Shown one piece after another: positions 50,449 to 60,030 of a stretch of DNA of 64,000 nt; the stretch's first letter is position 1; each line of letters opens with the position of its first letter. The notes under the pieces were generated by a model. The model was given only the letters and a program-made list of their open reading frames with translations, was not told where the DNA came from and did no database searches. The stretch comes from Polynucleobacter sp. MWH-UH23A (GTDB lineage: Bacteria > Pseudomonadota > Gammaproteobacteria > Burkholderiales > Burkholderiaceae), in NCBI RefSeq assembly GCF_040409805.1, contig NZ_CP099572.1:806001-870000 (forward strand). The letters are read 5' to 3'. A program made the position numbers and the translations under genes.

Positions 50449-50922
50449 ATGAATCTGATCAAAATCCTCGTTTGTCTTTGCCTGTATTCAATCTCTGCAT
50501 TAGCGTGGTCGATTGATGTCATGGAGTTTCGTTGTACAAGAAAAGAAAAGGATTACACGGAAGAGTACGATATGAAAATTACCTTGGCCTCAGGTAGTCA
50601 AAAAGCTAAGGTATATCTAGATGATCGAGATTTGGATCGTTCCGATGAATTCGGCAAACAAGTAGTCAAGAGTGTGACTTTGGCTAGACCTAATATTGTG
50701 ATTTCGATTGAGGCGAGTTTCGAGCCAGAAAAGGTGATGGATATTTCTTATCCAGCGGGAACAGTTTCAACGCAAATGACGCTAGACCCAATTACAGGAA
50801 AGTTAAAAAAAGTAGAAAAAATTCAAGGTGGCATTTTGGGTGCCACCATTGGCAATGGCACGCAAGTTACCGAAGAGAATTGTGCGCTAACGAAGATGCC
50901 TTACCGAGTCACCAGCAAATAA
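50449..50922 (+). CDS. Small exported protein, unknown function
   Basis: The start at 50449 gives 157 residues with a signal peptide (NLIKILVCLCLYSISALAWS). A longer in-frame version would begin inside tRNA-Leu and is rejected. No Shine-Dalgarno is seen, and only 27 bases separate the tRNA from the ATG, so its message may start at the processed tRNA 3' end. The mature part has one Cys near the start (EFRCTRKEKDYTEEYDMKI) and one near the end (EENCALTKMPYR), perhaps a disulfide pair. No family is recognised. Confidence 0.5.
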   Translation: MNLIKILVCLCLYSISALAWSIDVMEFRCTRKEKDYTEEYDMKITLASGSQKAKVYLDDRDLDRSDEFGKQVVKSVTLARPNIVISIEASFEPEKVMDISYPAGTVSTQMTLDPITGKLKKVEKIQGGILGATIGNGTQVTEENCALTKMPYRVTSK

Positions 50923-50941
50923 GCTGCAGACTTTTAGAACG

Positions 50942-51355
50942 CTAGTTAGGCTCTGTCACAAACCCCAGTTTTGTTAGCCCTGCACGGCGGGATGCGGCCA
51001 GTACTTGGGCGACATATTCATACTTCACAGCTTTGTCGGCACGCAAATTAATTTCTGGTTGTGGATCTTTTTGTGCTGCTTTTTCTGCATAGCCATCAAA
51101 GGTCTTGAGGTCGATTTGAGTGCTATTCCAAAAAATTTGACCTTTAGCATCAATCGTCAATTGCACGGATTCAGGTTTGACTTCATTACGCACGCTATTG
51201 GCTTTAGGTAACTCAACTTTTACCGCTTGCTGAATAACGGGAAGGGTGATGATAAAGATGATGAGCAATACCAACATGACATCGACCATGGGTGTCATAT
51301 TGATTTCCGCCATGATGGCGTCATCGTTTTGATCGTCTTGCAAATGAAACGCCAT
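50942..51355 (-). CDS. exbD: ExbD/TolR-family biopolymer transport protein
   Basis: The 137-residue protein has one membrane segment with the conserved acidic residue in MTPMVDVMLVLLIIFIITLP (Asp25 equivalent of the proton path), and a periplasmic domain reading INLRADKAVKYEYVAQVLAA. It forms the ExbB/ExbD motor that powers TonB. It is last in the murI-tonB-exbB-exbD run, three bases after exbB. Confidence 0.9.
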   Translation of the reverse strand: MAFHLQDDQNDDAIMAEINMTPMVDVMLVLLIIFIITLPVIQQAVKVELPKANSVRNEVKPESVQLTIDAKGQIFWNSTQIDLKTFDGYAEKAAQKDPQPEINLRADKAVKYEYVAQVLAASRRAGLTKLGFVTEPN

Positions 51356-51357
51356 GC

Positions 51358-52050
51358 TTATTCTCCAGAATTCACGCGGGCGCCAGTGACAAAATAAGCT
51401 AACAAATCATTGCCGAATCGATTGAGGTCGGCCACAAACAATTTATTAGCGCGATTAATCGCGTTAAAGCCCAATACCGCTGGAATCGCCACAGCAAGAC
51501 CTAGGGCGGTCATAATCAACGCCTCACCAATCGGACCGGCCACTTGATCAATTTGGGCGCTGCCAGAGCTACTAATAGAGATCAAGGCATGGTAGATGCC
51601 CCATACGGTACCAAATAGACCAATAAAAGGTGCGGTTGCACCAGTTGAGCCTAAAAAGGTTAGACCCTTTTGCAGGCTGGCGGCTACGCCATCAATGCTG
51701 TTCTTAATGTTTCTTGCCATCCACTCTGAATAGTTCAAGGTTTGGAGCAATTCACGATGATTGCTTGATTGACCTTGATGGTGAACAGAAGCGCTGCTCG
51801 CAGATTTGGCAATCTGATAGTAAGGATTGCTAGCGGGGGTGCTAAAGGATTGCAAGCCTTGCTCAAATGAGTTCGCATGCCAAAATTGATCAAGCTCAGG
51901 TTTGAGTTTGCGAAGATTGCGCAATTCCCAAAGACGGGTAAGCAAAATAACCCAAGTGATGATTGAGCAGGCTAGCAGAGCAATTGCCACAAAGCGGGTA
52001 ATGCCGTCGCCTTCAAGCCAGAGATTTGCAATTCCAAATGGTGTATTCAT
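51358..52050 (-). CDS. exbB: ExbB/TolQ-family proton channel protein
   Basis: The 230-residue protein has three membrane segments and the MotA/TolQ/ExbB block LTFLGSTGATAPFIGLFGTV, WGIYHALISISSSG and GEALIMTALGLAVAIPAVLG. With ExbD it uses the proton gradient to drive TonB. Six bases separate it from tonB. Confidence 0.92.
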   Translation of the reverse strand: MNTPFGIANLWLEGDGITRFVAIALLACSIITWVILLTRLWELRNLRKLKPELDQFWHANSFEQGLQSFSTPASNPYYQIAKSASSASVHHQGQSSNHRELLQTLNYSEWMARNIKNSIDGVAASLQKGLTFLGSTGATAPFIGLFGTVWGIYHALISISSSGSAQIDQVAGPIGEALIMTALGLAVAIPAVLGFNAINRANKLFVADLNRFGNDLLAYFVTGARVNSGE

Positions 52051-52055
52051 AGCAC

Positions 52056-52736
52056 TTAATTCTTGAGGTTAAATTTAATTAAAAGATTCGTTGAAATTCG
52101 TTGGGGTGAGCCATTGACTAAAAAAGGTTTAAAGCGGTAACGTCGGCCGATATCGGTAGCAGCGCGATCAAGTCTAGGAAAGGTGCTTGATTGCAATATG
52201 GCAACATCTTCAACTTCACCCGTTTCAGAAATAATTAAACGCACCACTACCGTTCCTTGCTCTCCAGATCTCTTGGAGAACGAAGGGTAATACGCATCAG
52301 CATCAGGCTGGAACACGACAATCAGTTTACCAATGTCTGTTTGTATAGGGGTGCCACTTGCTCCGCCTGAAGTTGCTGGTGCTACAGCGGCATTTTGTGT
52401 CTGACTTTGAGCAGATGATTCACTCTTTTGTGTAGGGGTATTTTGCGTTTGGGGTGTAGGTATTTTTGGAGAAGTCTTGTCCTCTACAGTTTTCTTTTTT
52501 GGCTCTTCTTTAGGTTTTGGCGGTGGCGCAGGGGGTTGCTGACTTTTGCTTGAGGCAGTATCGGGACTCACAAGGTTCGCCATGACGCGTTCGTCATCTA
52601 CACGGGTAGGTTTAGAAGACCAGTGTAAAAATTCTAAAGCTGGTAATGCATGCAGCAACAGCACAATACCAATAATAATGCGTTCGCTTTTTGTAAACGG
52701 TAGACGTTCATCAACCTTTTGCCAAAATGGACTCAT
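52056..52736 (-). CDS. tonB: Energy transducer TonB
   Basis: The 226-residue protein has an N-terminal membrane segment (about residues 20-38), a Pro/Lys/Glu-rich periplasm-spanning linker (PPAPPPKPKEEPKKK) followed by a Gln/Thr/Ser part, and the C-terminal domain YYPSFSKRSGEQGTVVVRLI, SETGEVEDVAILQSSTFPRL and RRYRFKPFLVNGSPQRIS. It links the ExbB/ExbD motor to outer-membrane receptors. Its ATG overlaps the murI stop by four bases. No TonB-dependent receptor is in this window. Confidence 0.92.
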   Translation of the reverse strand: MSPFWQKVDERLPFTKSERIIIGIVLLLHALPALEFLHWSSKPTRVDDERVMANLVSPDTASSKSQQPPAPPPKPKEEPKKKTVEDKTSPKIPTPQTQNTPTQKSESSAQSQTQNAAVAPATSGGASGTPIQTDIGKLIVVFQPDADAYYPSFSKRSGEQGTVVVRLIISETGEVEDVAILQSSTFPRLDRAATDIGRRYRFKPFLVNGSPQRISTNLLIKFNLKN

Positions 52737-53560
52737 GACACAGATCCCAGCTGCGCTGTACTAACGCGGTGGTTCTTTAGATCGGAGTGCATTAAATCTT
52801 GCGCCATCTTCAAAAGTGCATGCTCATCTTTGCTGCTAAAAAAATGTACCGCACCATATCGCGCTGTATCGGCGTTAGGAAAATCTGCTGCTGGATTAAG
52901 TGCAAGCCCCTCTAATTGTCGCTTCAATTGTTTTACTACCGCTTCACTGGTATCAATGAGGGTAATCTTGTCACCCAGTAATTTACGAATTGCTTTTCTT
53001 AAAAATGGATAGTGGGTGCAGCCTAACACAATGGTGTCCGAACCTGCAAGCTGAATAGGTTCTAAATGCTTTGCCAGAAGTTCTAAGGTTTCTCCATCAT
53101 TCGCTTTACCTGCTTCAATCAATGGAACTAAACCTGCGCCAGCTTGTTTAATAAATTGACAATCAACAGGTAGCGTAGAAAGTAGGGCGTTGAACTTATC
53201 ACTCTTCAAAGTGGCTTCAGTTGCTAGGACGCCAACGATGCCGTTTGCCGATTGCATGGCAGCAGGCTTAATACCTGGTTCAACCCCCACAATGGGGATT
53301 GGGATTGCTGCGCGAATATCCTTAATTGCTTGTGCAGTTGCAGTGTTGCAAGCAACCACAATGGCATCACAACCTGCCCCAGCGAGATGCTTGCAAAGGC
53401 TTAAGCTGCGCTGCGCAATCCAATCGGGAGATTTTTCACCATAAGGTGCGTTTGCTGAATCAGCTAAATAGATATAGTCGTGTTGTGGAAGCTGGCGTAG
53501 CGCCTCATCCAAAATGGATAAGCCACCAACGCCAGAATCAAAAACGCCTATTAACGACAA
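52733..53560 (-). CDS. murI: Glutamate racemase MurI
   Basis: The 275-residue protein shows IGVFDSGVGGLSILDEALRQ, the first catalytic Cys in VACNTATA (Cys71), and the second in GCTHYPFLRKAI (Cys181). Two acid/base cysteines interconvert L- and D-glutamate for peptidoglycan. The gene overlaps tonB by four bases, so cell-wall precursor supply and outer-membrane transport genes share one message here. Confidence 0.94.
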   Translation of the reverse strand: MSLIGVFDSGVGGLSILDEALRQLPQHDYIYLADSANAPYGEKSPDWIAQRSLSLCKHLAGAGCDAIVVACNTATAQAIKDIRAAIPIPIVGVEPGIKPAAMQSANGIVGVLATEATLKSDKFNALLSTLPVDCQFIKQAGAGLVPLIEAGKANDGETLELLAKHLEPIQLAGSDTIVLGCTHYPFLRKAIRKLLGDKITLIDTSEAVVKQLKRQLEGLALNPAADFPNADTARYGAVHFFSSKDEHALLKMAQDLMHSDLKNHRVSTAQLGSVS

Positions 53561-53607
53561 TTCAGTGTCAACTCAGTACCAAGTTAAAACTAGTCAACAA
53601 AAATGAA

Positions 53608-55131
53608 TTAAGCAATCTTGACGGGAATACCGCCAATCTTTGCTTGCCATTCTTTTGGACCAGTCTCATGCATTGAGATGCCTTCCGAATTCACGGCAAC
53701 GGTCACTGGCATATCTTTGACTTCAAATTCATAGATGGCTTCCATGCCTAAATCAGCAAAGCCAACTACTTTAGAAGCCTGGATTGCTTTAGAAACGAGG
53801 TAAGCGGCACCGCCTACTGCCATGAGGTATGCAGACTTATGTTTCTTAATGGCTTCGATTGCGACGGGACCACGTTCTGCTTTACCAATCATGGAAAGCA
53901 AGCCAGTTTTGGCTAGCATCATTTCAGTGAACTTATCCATACGGGTGGAAGTAGTGGGACCAGCTGGACCAACAACCTCATCGCGAACAGGATCTACTGG
54001 GCCAACGTAATAGATGACTCGGTTTTTGAAGCTCACTGGTAATTCTTCGCCTTTAGCAAGCATATCCTGAATGCGTTTGTGTGCTGCATCGCGACCAGTT
54101 AAAATTTTGCCATTCAGCAGTAATGTTTCGCCTGGTTTCCAACTCGCTACTTCTTCCGCAGTCAAGGTATCTAAATTCACACGCTTTGATTTTTGAACGT
54201 CTGGTGTCCACGTCACATCAGGCCAGTCGGATAGGGAGGGCGCCTGAAGTTTTGCAGGGCCATCGCCGTGCAAATGGAAATGCACGTGACGGGTCGCCGC
54301 GCAGTTTGGAATCATGGCAACTGGTAATGAAGCGGCGTGAGTTGGGTAGTCCAAAATCTTGATATCCAAGACGGTGGCCAAGCCACCCAAGCCTTGGGCG
54401 CCAATACCGAGTTTGTTGACCTTATCGTAGAGTTCTAAACGCAATTCTTCAATGCGGTTCTTAGGGCCACGCTCAATCAATTCTTGAATATCGACTGGAC
54501 CCATCAAAGCTTCTTTAGCCATGAGCATGGCTTTTTCTGGAGTGCCACCAATACCAATACCCAGAATGCCAGGCGGGCACCAGCCAGCACCCATGGTTGG
54601 GACAGTTTTAAGTACCCAATCCACAATGGAGTCAGATGGGTTAAGCATCACCATCTTGGCTTTGTTTTCAGAGCCGCCACCTTTTGCGGCGCAAATGACT
54701 TCAACATCATCGCCCGGAACAATTTCATAATGAACCACGGCAGGGGTGTTATCGCCGGAGTTCTTGCGTTTACCTGCTGGGTCGGTTAATACGGAGGCAC
54801 GTAAAGTATTCTCAGGATTAAGGTAAGCGCGACGAACACCTTCATTCACCATCTCAGTAACGCTCATCGTGGCATCTGCCCATTGAACATTCATACCAAT
54901 TTTCAAAAAGACCACGGCAATACCAGTGTCTTGGCAAAGTGGGCGATGGCCTTCAGCGCACATACGACTATTGGTCAAAATTTGGGCAATCGCGTCCTTG
55001 GCTGCCTCACCTTTTTCTAAGGAATAAGCCTTACCCATGGCATCAATAAAGTCCTTGGGGTGGTAGTAGGAAATGAACTGAAATGCGTCCGCAACGCTTT
55101 GAATGAGGTCGTTTTGTTTAATCTGAGTCAT
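53608..55131 (-). CDS. fumA: Class I (4Fe-4S) fumarate hydratase
   Basis: The 507-residue single chain fuses the alpha and beta domains of class I fumarase. The cluster cysteines are seen in CQDTGIAVVF (Cys66), WCPPGILGIGIGGT (Cys185) and NCAATRHVHFH (Cys277). The C-terminal domain has GPTTSTRMDKFTEMMLAKTG. It converts fumarate to malate in the TCA cycle in the cytoplasm; oxygen-sensitive but iron-economical only in anoxic or low-stress conditions. Gene lies upstream of murI by 47 bases on the same strand. The symbol is for the class and not an assigned paralogue. Confidence 0.92.
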   Translation of the reverse strand: MTQIKQNDLIQSVADAFQFISYYHPKDFIDAMGKAYSLEKGEAAKDAIAQILTNSRMCAEGHRPLCQDTGIAVVFLKIGMNVQWADATMSVTEMVNEGVRRAYLNPENTLRASVLTDPAGKRKNSGDNTPAVVHYEIVPGDDVEVICAAKGGGSENKAKMVMLNPSDSIVDWVLKTVPTMGAGWCPPGILGIGIGGTPEKAMLMAKEALMGPVDIQELIERGPKNRIEELRLELYDKVNKLGIGAQGLGGLATVLDIKILDYPTHAASLPVAMIPNCAATRHVHFHLHGDGPAKLQAPSLSDWPDVTWTPDVQKSKRVNLDTLTAEEVASWKPGETLLLNGKILTGRDAAHKRIQDMLAKGEELPVSFKNRVIYYVGPVDPVRDEVVGPAGPTTSTRMDKFTEMMLAKTGLLSMIGKAERGPVAIEAIKKHKSAYLMAVGGAAYLVSKAIQASKVVGFADLGMEAIYEFEVKDMPVTVAVNSEGISMHETGPKEWQAKIGGIPVKIA

Positions 55132-55309
55132 GGTTTTTTTGGCTTATTTCCACATTAATAGTAAGGTTTGCCCTATTTTAAGGGTTTGCCATAGAGCAAA
55201 TCCCAAGTGTTTTCACTTATCTTCGTAACTCTTGAGGGGGTATAACCCATCATTTTGCTGGTTTTTGGCAAAAAAAGAACATTGTTTATTAAAAAGAGGG
55301 CAGTGAAGC

Positions 55310-57283
55310 ATGGAACCATTAAAGCAAGAAAACCGCGTTTTTAACCCACCTGCAGACTTTGTAAAGGGTGCGGCTATTCCAGGCATGGATGCCTACAAAA
55401 AGCTTTGCGCTGAAGCTGAAAAAGATTATGACGGTTTCTGGGGTCGCCTCGCTAAAGAGAATATCTACTGGAAAAAGCCATTTACCAAGGTCTTGGATGA
55501 GTCCAAAGCGCCTTTTTATAAATGGTTTGAAGATGGCACAACCAATGCTTCTTATAACTGCTTAGATCGCCAAGTTGAAGCTGGTCTAGGTGATAAGACC
55601 GCTATTATTTTTGAAGCTGATGATGGCACTGTTACTAAAGTTAGCTACAAAGAGATGCTTGAGCGTGTTTGCAAAATGGCAAACGCACTGCGCAAGATGG
55701 GCATCAAGTCTGGCGACACTGTCATAATTTATATGGCGATGACTATTGAAGGTATTGTGGCAATGCAAGCATGTGCTCGTATCGGCGCAATTCACTCCGT
55801 AGTGTTTGGCGGTTTCTCTGCGCAAGCATTGCGTGATCGCATTATTGACGTTGGCGCTGTTGCTGTGATTACTGCTGATGGTCAGTATCGTGGTGGCAAG
55901 TCATTACCGTTAAAAGCCATCTGCGACGAAGCACTCTCAACAGGCGAGTGTGGCAAGGTTAAGCATGTGATCGTGAGCAAGCGCACAGGTACTGCGATTG
56001 ATATGAAGGCGGGCCGTGACGTTTGGATGCAAGACATTGTGGCCAATGAGTCAACAACTTGTGAGCCAGAGTGGGTCAGTGCTGAGCATCCACTCTTTAT
56101 TCTCTACACATCTGGTTCTACTGGTAAGCCAAAGGGTGTGCAGCACTCAACTGGTGGTTACCTCTTGTGGGCAATTCTCACAATGAAGTGGACCTTCGAT
56201 ATCAAGCCAAACGATGTCTTCTGGTGTACAGCTGATATTGGTTGGGTAACAGGTCACTCATACATCACATACGGTCCACTCGCAGTAGGCGCCACTGAGA
56301 TTGTGTTTGAAGGTGTGCCTACTTATCCAAATGCTGGTCGTTTCTGGGAAATGATCCAAAAACACAAAGCAACGATTTTCTACACAGCACCCACTGCAAT
56401 TCGTTCATTGATCAAAGCATCAAGTAATGATCAAGCAGTGCATCCAAAGAGCTATGACTTATCTTCTTTGCGTCTATTGGGTTCAGTTGGCGAGCCAATT
56501 AATCCAGAGGCATGGATGTGGTATTACGAGAATGTGGGTGGCTCACGTTGCCCAATCGCTGATACCTTCTGGCAAACCGAAACCGGTGGCCATATGATTT
56601 CTCCATTGCCAGGCGCAACACCAATGATTCCAGGTTCATGCACATTGCCGTTACCAGGTATTCAGGCGGCAATTGTGGACGAAGCTGGTCATGACGTTCC
56701 AAACGGAAACGGCGGTATCTTAGTTGTGAAGCGTCCATGGCCTTCCATGATCCGTACCATTTGGAATGACCCGGATCGTTTCGTGAAGTCTTACTTCCCA
56801 GAAGAGTTAGGTGGCAATCTCTATCTCGCGGGTGACGGTGCTATTCGTAACAAAGAAACTGGCTACTTCACCATTACTGGTCGTATCGATGACGTTCTGA
56901 ACGTATCGGGCCACCGTATGGGCACAATGGAAATTGAATCATGCTTAGTTGCTAATCCATTAGTTGCCGAAGCTGCAGTAGTAGGTCGCCCAGACGATCT
57001 GACTGGTGAAGCGATTTGTGTATTCGTGGTTCTCAAGGGCGGTCGTCCAACTGGTGAAGATGCTAAGAAGGTTGCCACTGAGCTGCGTAACTGGGTTGGT
57101 AAAGAGATTGGTCCGATTGCCAAACCAAAAGATGTTCGCTTTGGTGATAACTTGCCTAAAACCCGTTCAGGCAAGATCATGCGTCGTCTCTTGCGTGTGA
57201 TTGCGAAGGGCGAGGAAGTGACTCAAGACACATCCACTTTAGAAAACCCAGCAATCTTGGAGCAACTTAAAGAGTCTCTCTAA
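55310..57283 (+). CDS. acs: Acetyl-CoA synthetase
   Basis: The 657-residue AMP-forming ligase has [19 protein letters not shown] coenzyme A region (reads [15 protein letters not shown]), P-loop [40 protein letters not shown], and the C-terminal catalytic Lys in [14 protein letters not shown], the target of acetylation control. Length fits Acs. It activates acetate to acetyl-CoA for growth on acetate, a product expected from photolysed humic matter in freshwater. GAGGG precedes the ATG by about ten bases. A 178-base gap before it holds a possible TATAAC -10 at 55241-55246 but no clear -35. Confidence 0.96.
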   Translation: MEPLKQENRVFNPPADFVKGAAIPGMDAYKKLCAEAEKDYDGFWGRLAKENIYWKKPFTKVLDESKAPFYKWFEDGTTNASYNCLDRQVEAGLGDKTAIIFEADDGTVTKVSYKEMLERVCKMANALRKMGIKSGDTVIIYMAMTIEGIVAMQACARIGAIHSVVFGGFSAQALRDRIIDVGAVAVITADGQYRGGKSLPLKAICDEALSTGECGKVKHVIVSKRTGTAIDMKAGRDVWMQDIVANESTTCEPEWVSAEHPLFILYTSGSTGKPKGVQHSTGGYLLWAILTMKWTFDIKPNDVFWCTADIGWVTGHSYITYGPLAVGATEIVFEGVPTYPNAGRFWEMIQKHKATIFYTAPTAIRSLIKASSNDQAVHPKSYDLSSLRLLGSVGEPINPEAWMWYYENVGGSRCPIADTFWQTETGGHMISPLPGATPMIPGSCTLPLPGIQAAIVDEAGHDVPNGNGGILVVKRPWPSMIRTIWNDPDRFVKSYFPEELGGNLYLAGDGAIRNKETGYFTITGRIDDVLNVSGHRMGTMEIESCLVANPLVAEAAVVGRPDDLTGEAICVFVVLKGGRPTGEDAKKVATELRNWVGKEIGPIAKPKDVRFGDNLPKTRSGKIMRRLLRVIAKGEEVTQDTSTLENPAILEQLKESL

Positions 57284-57326
57284 GGCGTATTTACTGGGAT
57301 TTGGGGTAAAACCCTTTCGGCAATCG

Positions 57327-57332
57327 TATAAT
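57327..57332 (+). promoter_or_regulatory. -10 element of the tRNA-Ser promoter
   Basis: A perfect TATAAT, giving a start near 57339, four bases before the mature tRNA. No good -35 is seen at 17 bp. Confidence 0.45.
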
Positions 57333-57342
57333 CATCGGTTCC

Positions 57343-57433
57343 GGAAGGGTGGATGAGCGGTTTAAGTCACACGCCTGGAAAGCGTGCGTAGGTTAATAGC
57401 CTACCGCGGGTTCGAATCCCGCCCCTTCCGCCA
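57343..57433 (+). tRNA. tRNA-Ser (anticodon GGA)
   Basis: Acceptor GGAAGGG (57343-57349) pairs fully with CCCTTCC (57423-57429), the discriminator is G and CCA is encoded. Anticodon GGA is at 57377-57379 in the stem CACGC/GCGTG. A long variable arm (class II) and the T-arm GCGGGTTCGAATCCCGC are present. Confidence 0.97.
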
Positions 57434-57442
57434 AATAATATG

Positions 57443-57463
57443 AAACCACCTCCGGGTGGTTTT
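57443..57463 (+). terminator. Terminator after tRNA-Ser
   Basis: AAACCACC (57443-57450), loop TCCG, GGTGGTTT (57455-57462), followed by TCTT. A compact intrinsic terminator ten bases after the tRNA. Confidence 0.75.
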
Positions 57464-57547
57464 CTTATGCCCATAAAACTACCTATCTGTAAGCATTTCA
57501 AATTCCGCTATGCTTAGCTATCCAATCCATTCTTAAAGAGATTTGAA

Positions 57548-59272
57548 ATGAAACGTTTAATGCAAAGAGCTTTACTCTCATTTGGCCTCATCGCTAGCTT
57601 GCATATGGCTAACGCAGCCACAAATCAAGCTGGACAGTCTGCCGACACCATTTTTTATGGCGGACCTATTCTGACGGTGAATGCAAAAAACGAGGAGGTG
57701 CAATCGCTTGCTATCCAAGATGGAAAGATTGTTGCGGTTGGTAAGAAAGATACTGTCGTAAAAAAATGGCAGGGTGCCAACACTAAGGTAATTGATCTTC
57801 AAGGCAAAACATTGATGCCGGGCTTTGTAGAGCCACATATTCACATTGTGATGACGGCGATGACAGAAGTCCTCTGGCTCAATTTATCTAATTTCACGCC
57901 TCAGTACGACACCTTGGATTCGCTTAGTCAAAAGCTTAAAGCAAGGTTAAAGACGCTACCAAAAGGCCAGTGGTTGGGTGCATTTGGTGTAGATCCATCT
58001 CGTACACAACCCTTTATGGCTGAGTTAACTGCAGACGTTTTAGATAAAGTATCGACAGAGGTGCCTATTGCGGTCATGAATCAATCAGGTCATATTTTGT
58101 ATGTGAACCATAAGGCGCTTGAGCTTGCGGGCATTACGGATAAAACGCCCAATCCTGGAGACGGTGGCATTTATATGAGGGATGCTCAGGGACGCTTAAC
58201 AGGTGTCGTAGTCGAGGCGCCAGCTATTTTGTCCATTCTTAAGCATGTGCCACCTCCATCTGAAGCCGAATTAGCGGCAGCCATGCAAAAAACCGCCAAG
58301 ATGATTGCTTCCAAGGGCGTGACCACTTCGGCTGAAATCACTCTGGGTTTAATGCTGGGTTTAGATAATGAATCAAAATTATTTAATGCTATGACACATA
58401 GTGGCGATTTCCCGATTCGCGTTAGAGCCTATCTATATGGGCCATTATTAGCAAACGGTACAAATGGCATCAAGCCAAATGATGGTGACGATAGATTGCG
58501 TTACGTGGGTGTGAAGTTTGTTTCAGATGGATCCACCCAAGGCATTACTGCGGCTTTGAATGAGCCCTATATTTACCCTAAGGGCACAACATTTCGTGGC
58601 AACTTAGATTACTCTGATGATCAAATATACAAGATGACTAAGCCTATTTTTGATCAAGGCTGGCAGATTGCGACGCATGCCAATGGTGATCGTACTATTG
58701 AACAAACCCTCAACACCTATGCCAAGTTATTAGCTAATTCACCTGATCCAAAGGCGCGTCGTTTGCGTATCGAGCATTTCACAATCAATACTCCTGAGCA
58801 GGTGAAGCGTGCAGTGAAGTTAGGCGTGATTCCTGGCTTTACGATTGGGCATGTAGATTATTGGGGAGAGGCATTTCATGACAAGATTGTGGGCCCAGAG
58901 CGTGCAGATCGCATTGATCCATCCGGCTCATTTAAAAGAGAGGGCGGACGCTTTGCTTACCATAGCGACTCCCCAGTTTCCAATGTAGGACCATTAAATT
59001 ACATTTCCGAAGGTGCTGGTCGTCTGTGGCAAAAAGAACCGCGCAAAGTTTTGGGCCCCAATGAACGAGTGTCAGTTGATGATGCTATTCGTGCGGTAAC
59101 TATCAACGCCGCTTATGAAATGTTTTTTGACGATAAGGTCGGTAGTCTTGAAGTAGGTAAACAAGCTGACTTAGTAGTCTTATCAGCAAATCCTAAAAAG
59201 ACTCCTGTTGATCAGATCCGCAATATTCAGGTTAAGGAAACTTGGATTGATGGTAAAAAGCAGTCTTGGTAA
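57548..59272 (+). CDS. Exported amidohydrolase, YtcJ-like
   Basis: The 574-residue protein has a signal peptide (about residues 1-24, ending HMANAATN) and the amidohydrolase 3 layout: LQGKTLMPGFVEPHIHIVMT with the His-x-His metal motif, MNQSGHILYVNHKALELAGI, GWQIATHANGDRTIEQTLN with further His, RRLRIEHFTINTPEQVKRAV and VSNVGPLNYISEGAGRLW. Relatives hydrolyse amides or imines of unknown substrates; some are N-substituted formamide deformylases. An export signal in this family points to periplasmic action. It precedes a YciI-type gene by 26 bases. Confidence 0.85.
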   Translation: MKRLMQRALLSFGLIASLHMANAATNQAGQSADTIFYGGPILTVNAKNEEVQSLAIQDGKIVAVGKKDTVVKKWQGANTKVIDLQGKTLMPGFVEPHIHIVMTAMTEVLWLNLSNFTPQYDTLDSLSQKLKARLKTLPKGQWLGAFGVDPSRTQPFMAELTADVLDKVSTEVPIAVMNQSGHILYVNHKALELAGITDKTPNPGDGGIYMRDAQGRLTGVVVEAPAILSILKHVPPPSEAELAAAMQKTAKMIASKGVTTSAEITLGLMLGLDNESKLFNAMTHSGDFPIRVRAYLYGPLLANGTNGIKPNDGDDRLRYVGVKFVSDGSTQGITAALNEPYIYPKGTTFRGNLDYSDDQIYKMTKPIFDQGWQIATHANGDRTIEQTLNTYAKLLANSPDPKARRLRIEHFTINTPEQVKRAVKLGVIPGFTIGHVDYWGEAFHDKIVGPERADRIDPSGSFKREGGRFAYHSDSPVSNVGPLNYISEGAGRLWQKEPRKVLGPNERVSVDDAIRAVTINAAYEMFFDDKVGSLEVGKQADLVVLSANPKKTPVDQIRNIQVKETWIDGKKQSW

Positions 59273-59298
59273 GCTGGAAAACCACTTAAGGAAAAAAC

Positions 59299-59604
59299 AT
59301 GATTTTTGCAATTTTATTAATGGATAGACCTGGGACTGCGGACTTACGTCTGAAGGTTCGCCCCGAGCACCGCGCTTATTTAGCTCAACAAGCTGAGCGG
59401 ATGGCATTTGCTGGCCCGCTTACTTCTGAAGATGGTCAAACAGTTACAGGAAGCCTTTTGGTAATGGATTTTCCAAGTCGGGCCGCAGTAGATGAGTGGT
59501 TAAGTAACGAGCCTTTTACCAAAGCAGGTGTCTACGAAAAACCCGTTATCCATGTATTTAACAATATGTGGGCGCAAAAGGTGGGGTTTCCGCCAGCGGC
59601 ATAA
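59299..59604 (+). CDS. YciI-family protein
   Basis: The 101-residue protein shows the YciI pattern: a start FAILLMDRPGTADLRLKVRP, EHRAYLAQQAERMAFAGPL with the conserved His, GSLLVMDFPSRAAVDEWLSN and EPFTKAGVYEKPVIHVFN. These small ferredoxin-like proteins resemble muconolactone isomerase and dehydrochlorinases; the function is seldom known. Good RBS AAGGA. It follows the amidohydrolase and is ended by a hairpin. Confidence 0.85.
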   Translation: MIFAILLMDRPGTADLRLKVRPEHRAYLAQQAERMAFAGPLTSEDGQTVTGSLLVMDFPSRAAVDEWLSNEPFTKAGVYEKPVIHVFNNMWAQKVGFPPAA

Positions 59605-59613
59605 GCCCGCCAT

Positions 59614-59643
59614 ACCCATGTTAATTCATGGGTTGTCATTTTT
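59614..59643 (+). terminator. Terminator after the YciI gene
   Basis: ACCCATG (59614-59620), loop TTAATT, CATGGGT (59627-59633), then TGTCATTTTT. Stem is perfect; the T-run is interrupted. Confidence 0.55.
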
Positions 59644-59664
59644 GATATATCATTAGTTGATATA
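59642..59664 (+). promoter_or_regulatory. Direct repeats before the TumE/TumA-like pair
   Basis: TTGATATA occurs at 59642-59649 and 59657-59664, 15 bp apart, within 32 bases of the toxin ATG at 59674. The first copy sits in a small palindrome (TGATATATCA). This position fits an autoregulatory operator of the following pair. Confidence 0.4.
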
Positions 59665-59673
59665 GTATGGGCG

Positions 59674-60030
59674 ATGAAAATTGATGGCATCTCCACATTA
59701 CTAGAATTGCATCAACAGGTGATTGATCAAGAGGATGGTTATTGGGTGAAGATAGACACTTGGCAAGTAGTGCCAACAGATGCTATTCCGCACGGAATTC
59801 GATATTCTTTAACGCTGCATAATCCTGCTGGTGAGCGTATTCTTGGCTATGACAATGCACATGCATTCAAGTCGATAAGATCATATGCAGGCAGGAAGTT
59901 CCCATATGATCATAAGCATCGTAATTCCAAAGATCACGGCACTAGATATGTGTTTAAGGATGCCTATCAGTTATTGAGTGATTTCTTTATTGATGTTGAT
60001 AAAGCGCTAAAAGTGGATAAAGCAAAATGA
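59674..60030 (+). CDS. TumE-like (DUF6516) toxin-family protein
   Basis: The 118-residue protein resembles the DUF6516/TumE toxin family: RYSLTLHNPAGERILGYDNA, HAFKSIRSYAG, PYDHKHRNS and YVFKDAYQLLSDFFIDVDKA. The Tyr-Asp-Asn-Ala-His and Tyr-Asp-His-x-His blocks are the conserved core. It precedes a small helix-turn-helix gene with a four-base overlap, the usual toxin-then-antitoxin arrangement of this class. The biochemical activity is not known to me. Confidence 0.7.
   Translation: MKIDGISTLLELHQQVIDQEDGYWVKIDTWQVVPTDAIPHGIRYSLTLHNPAGERILGYDNAHAFKSIRSYAGRKFPYDHKHRNSKDHGTRYVFKDAYQLLSDFFIDVDKALKVDKAK

Noticed and set aside
54484..54789. A 101-residue plus-strand frame within the fumarase gene.
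   Set aside because: It is antisense to the conserved iron-sulfur domain of fumarase and shows no family features.
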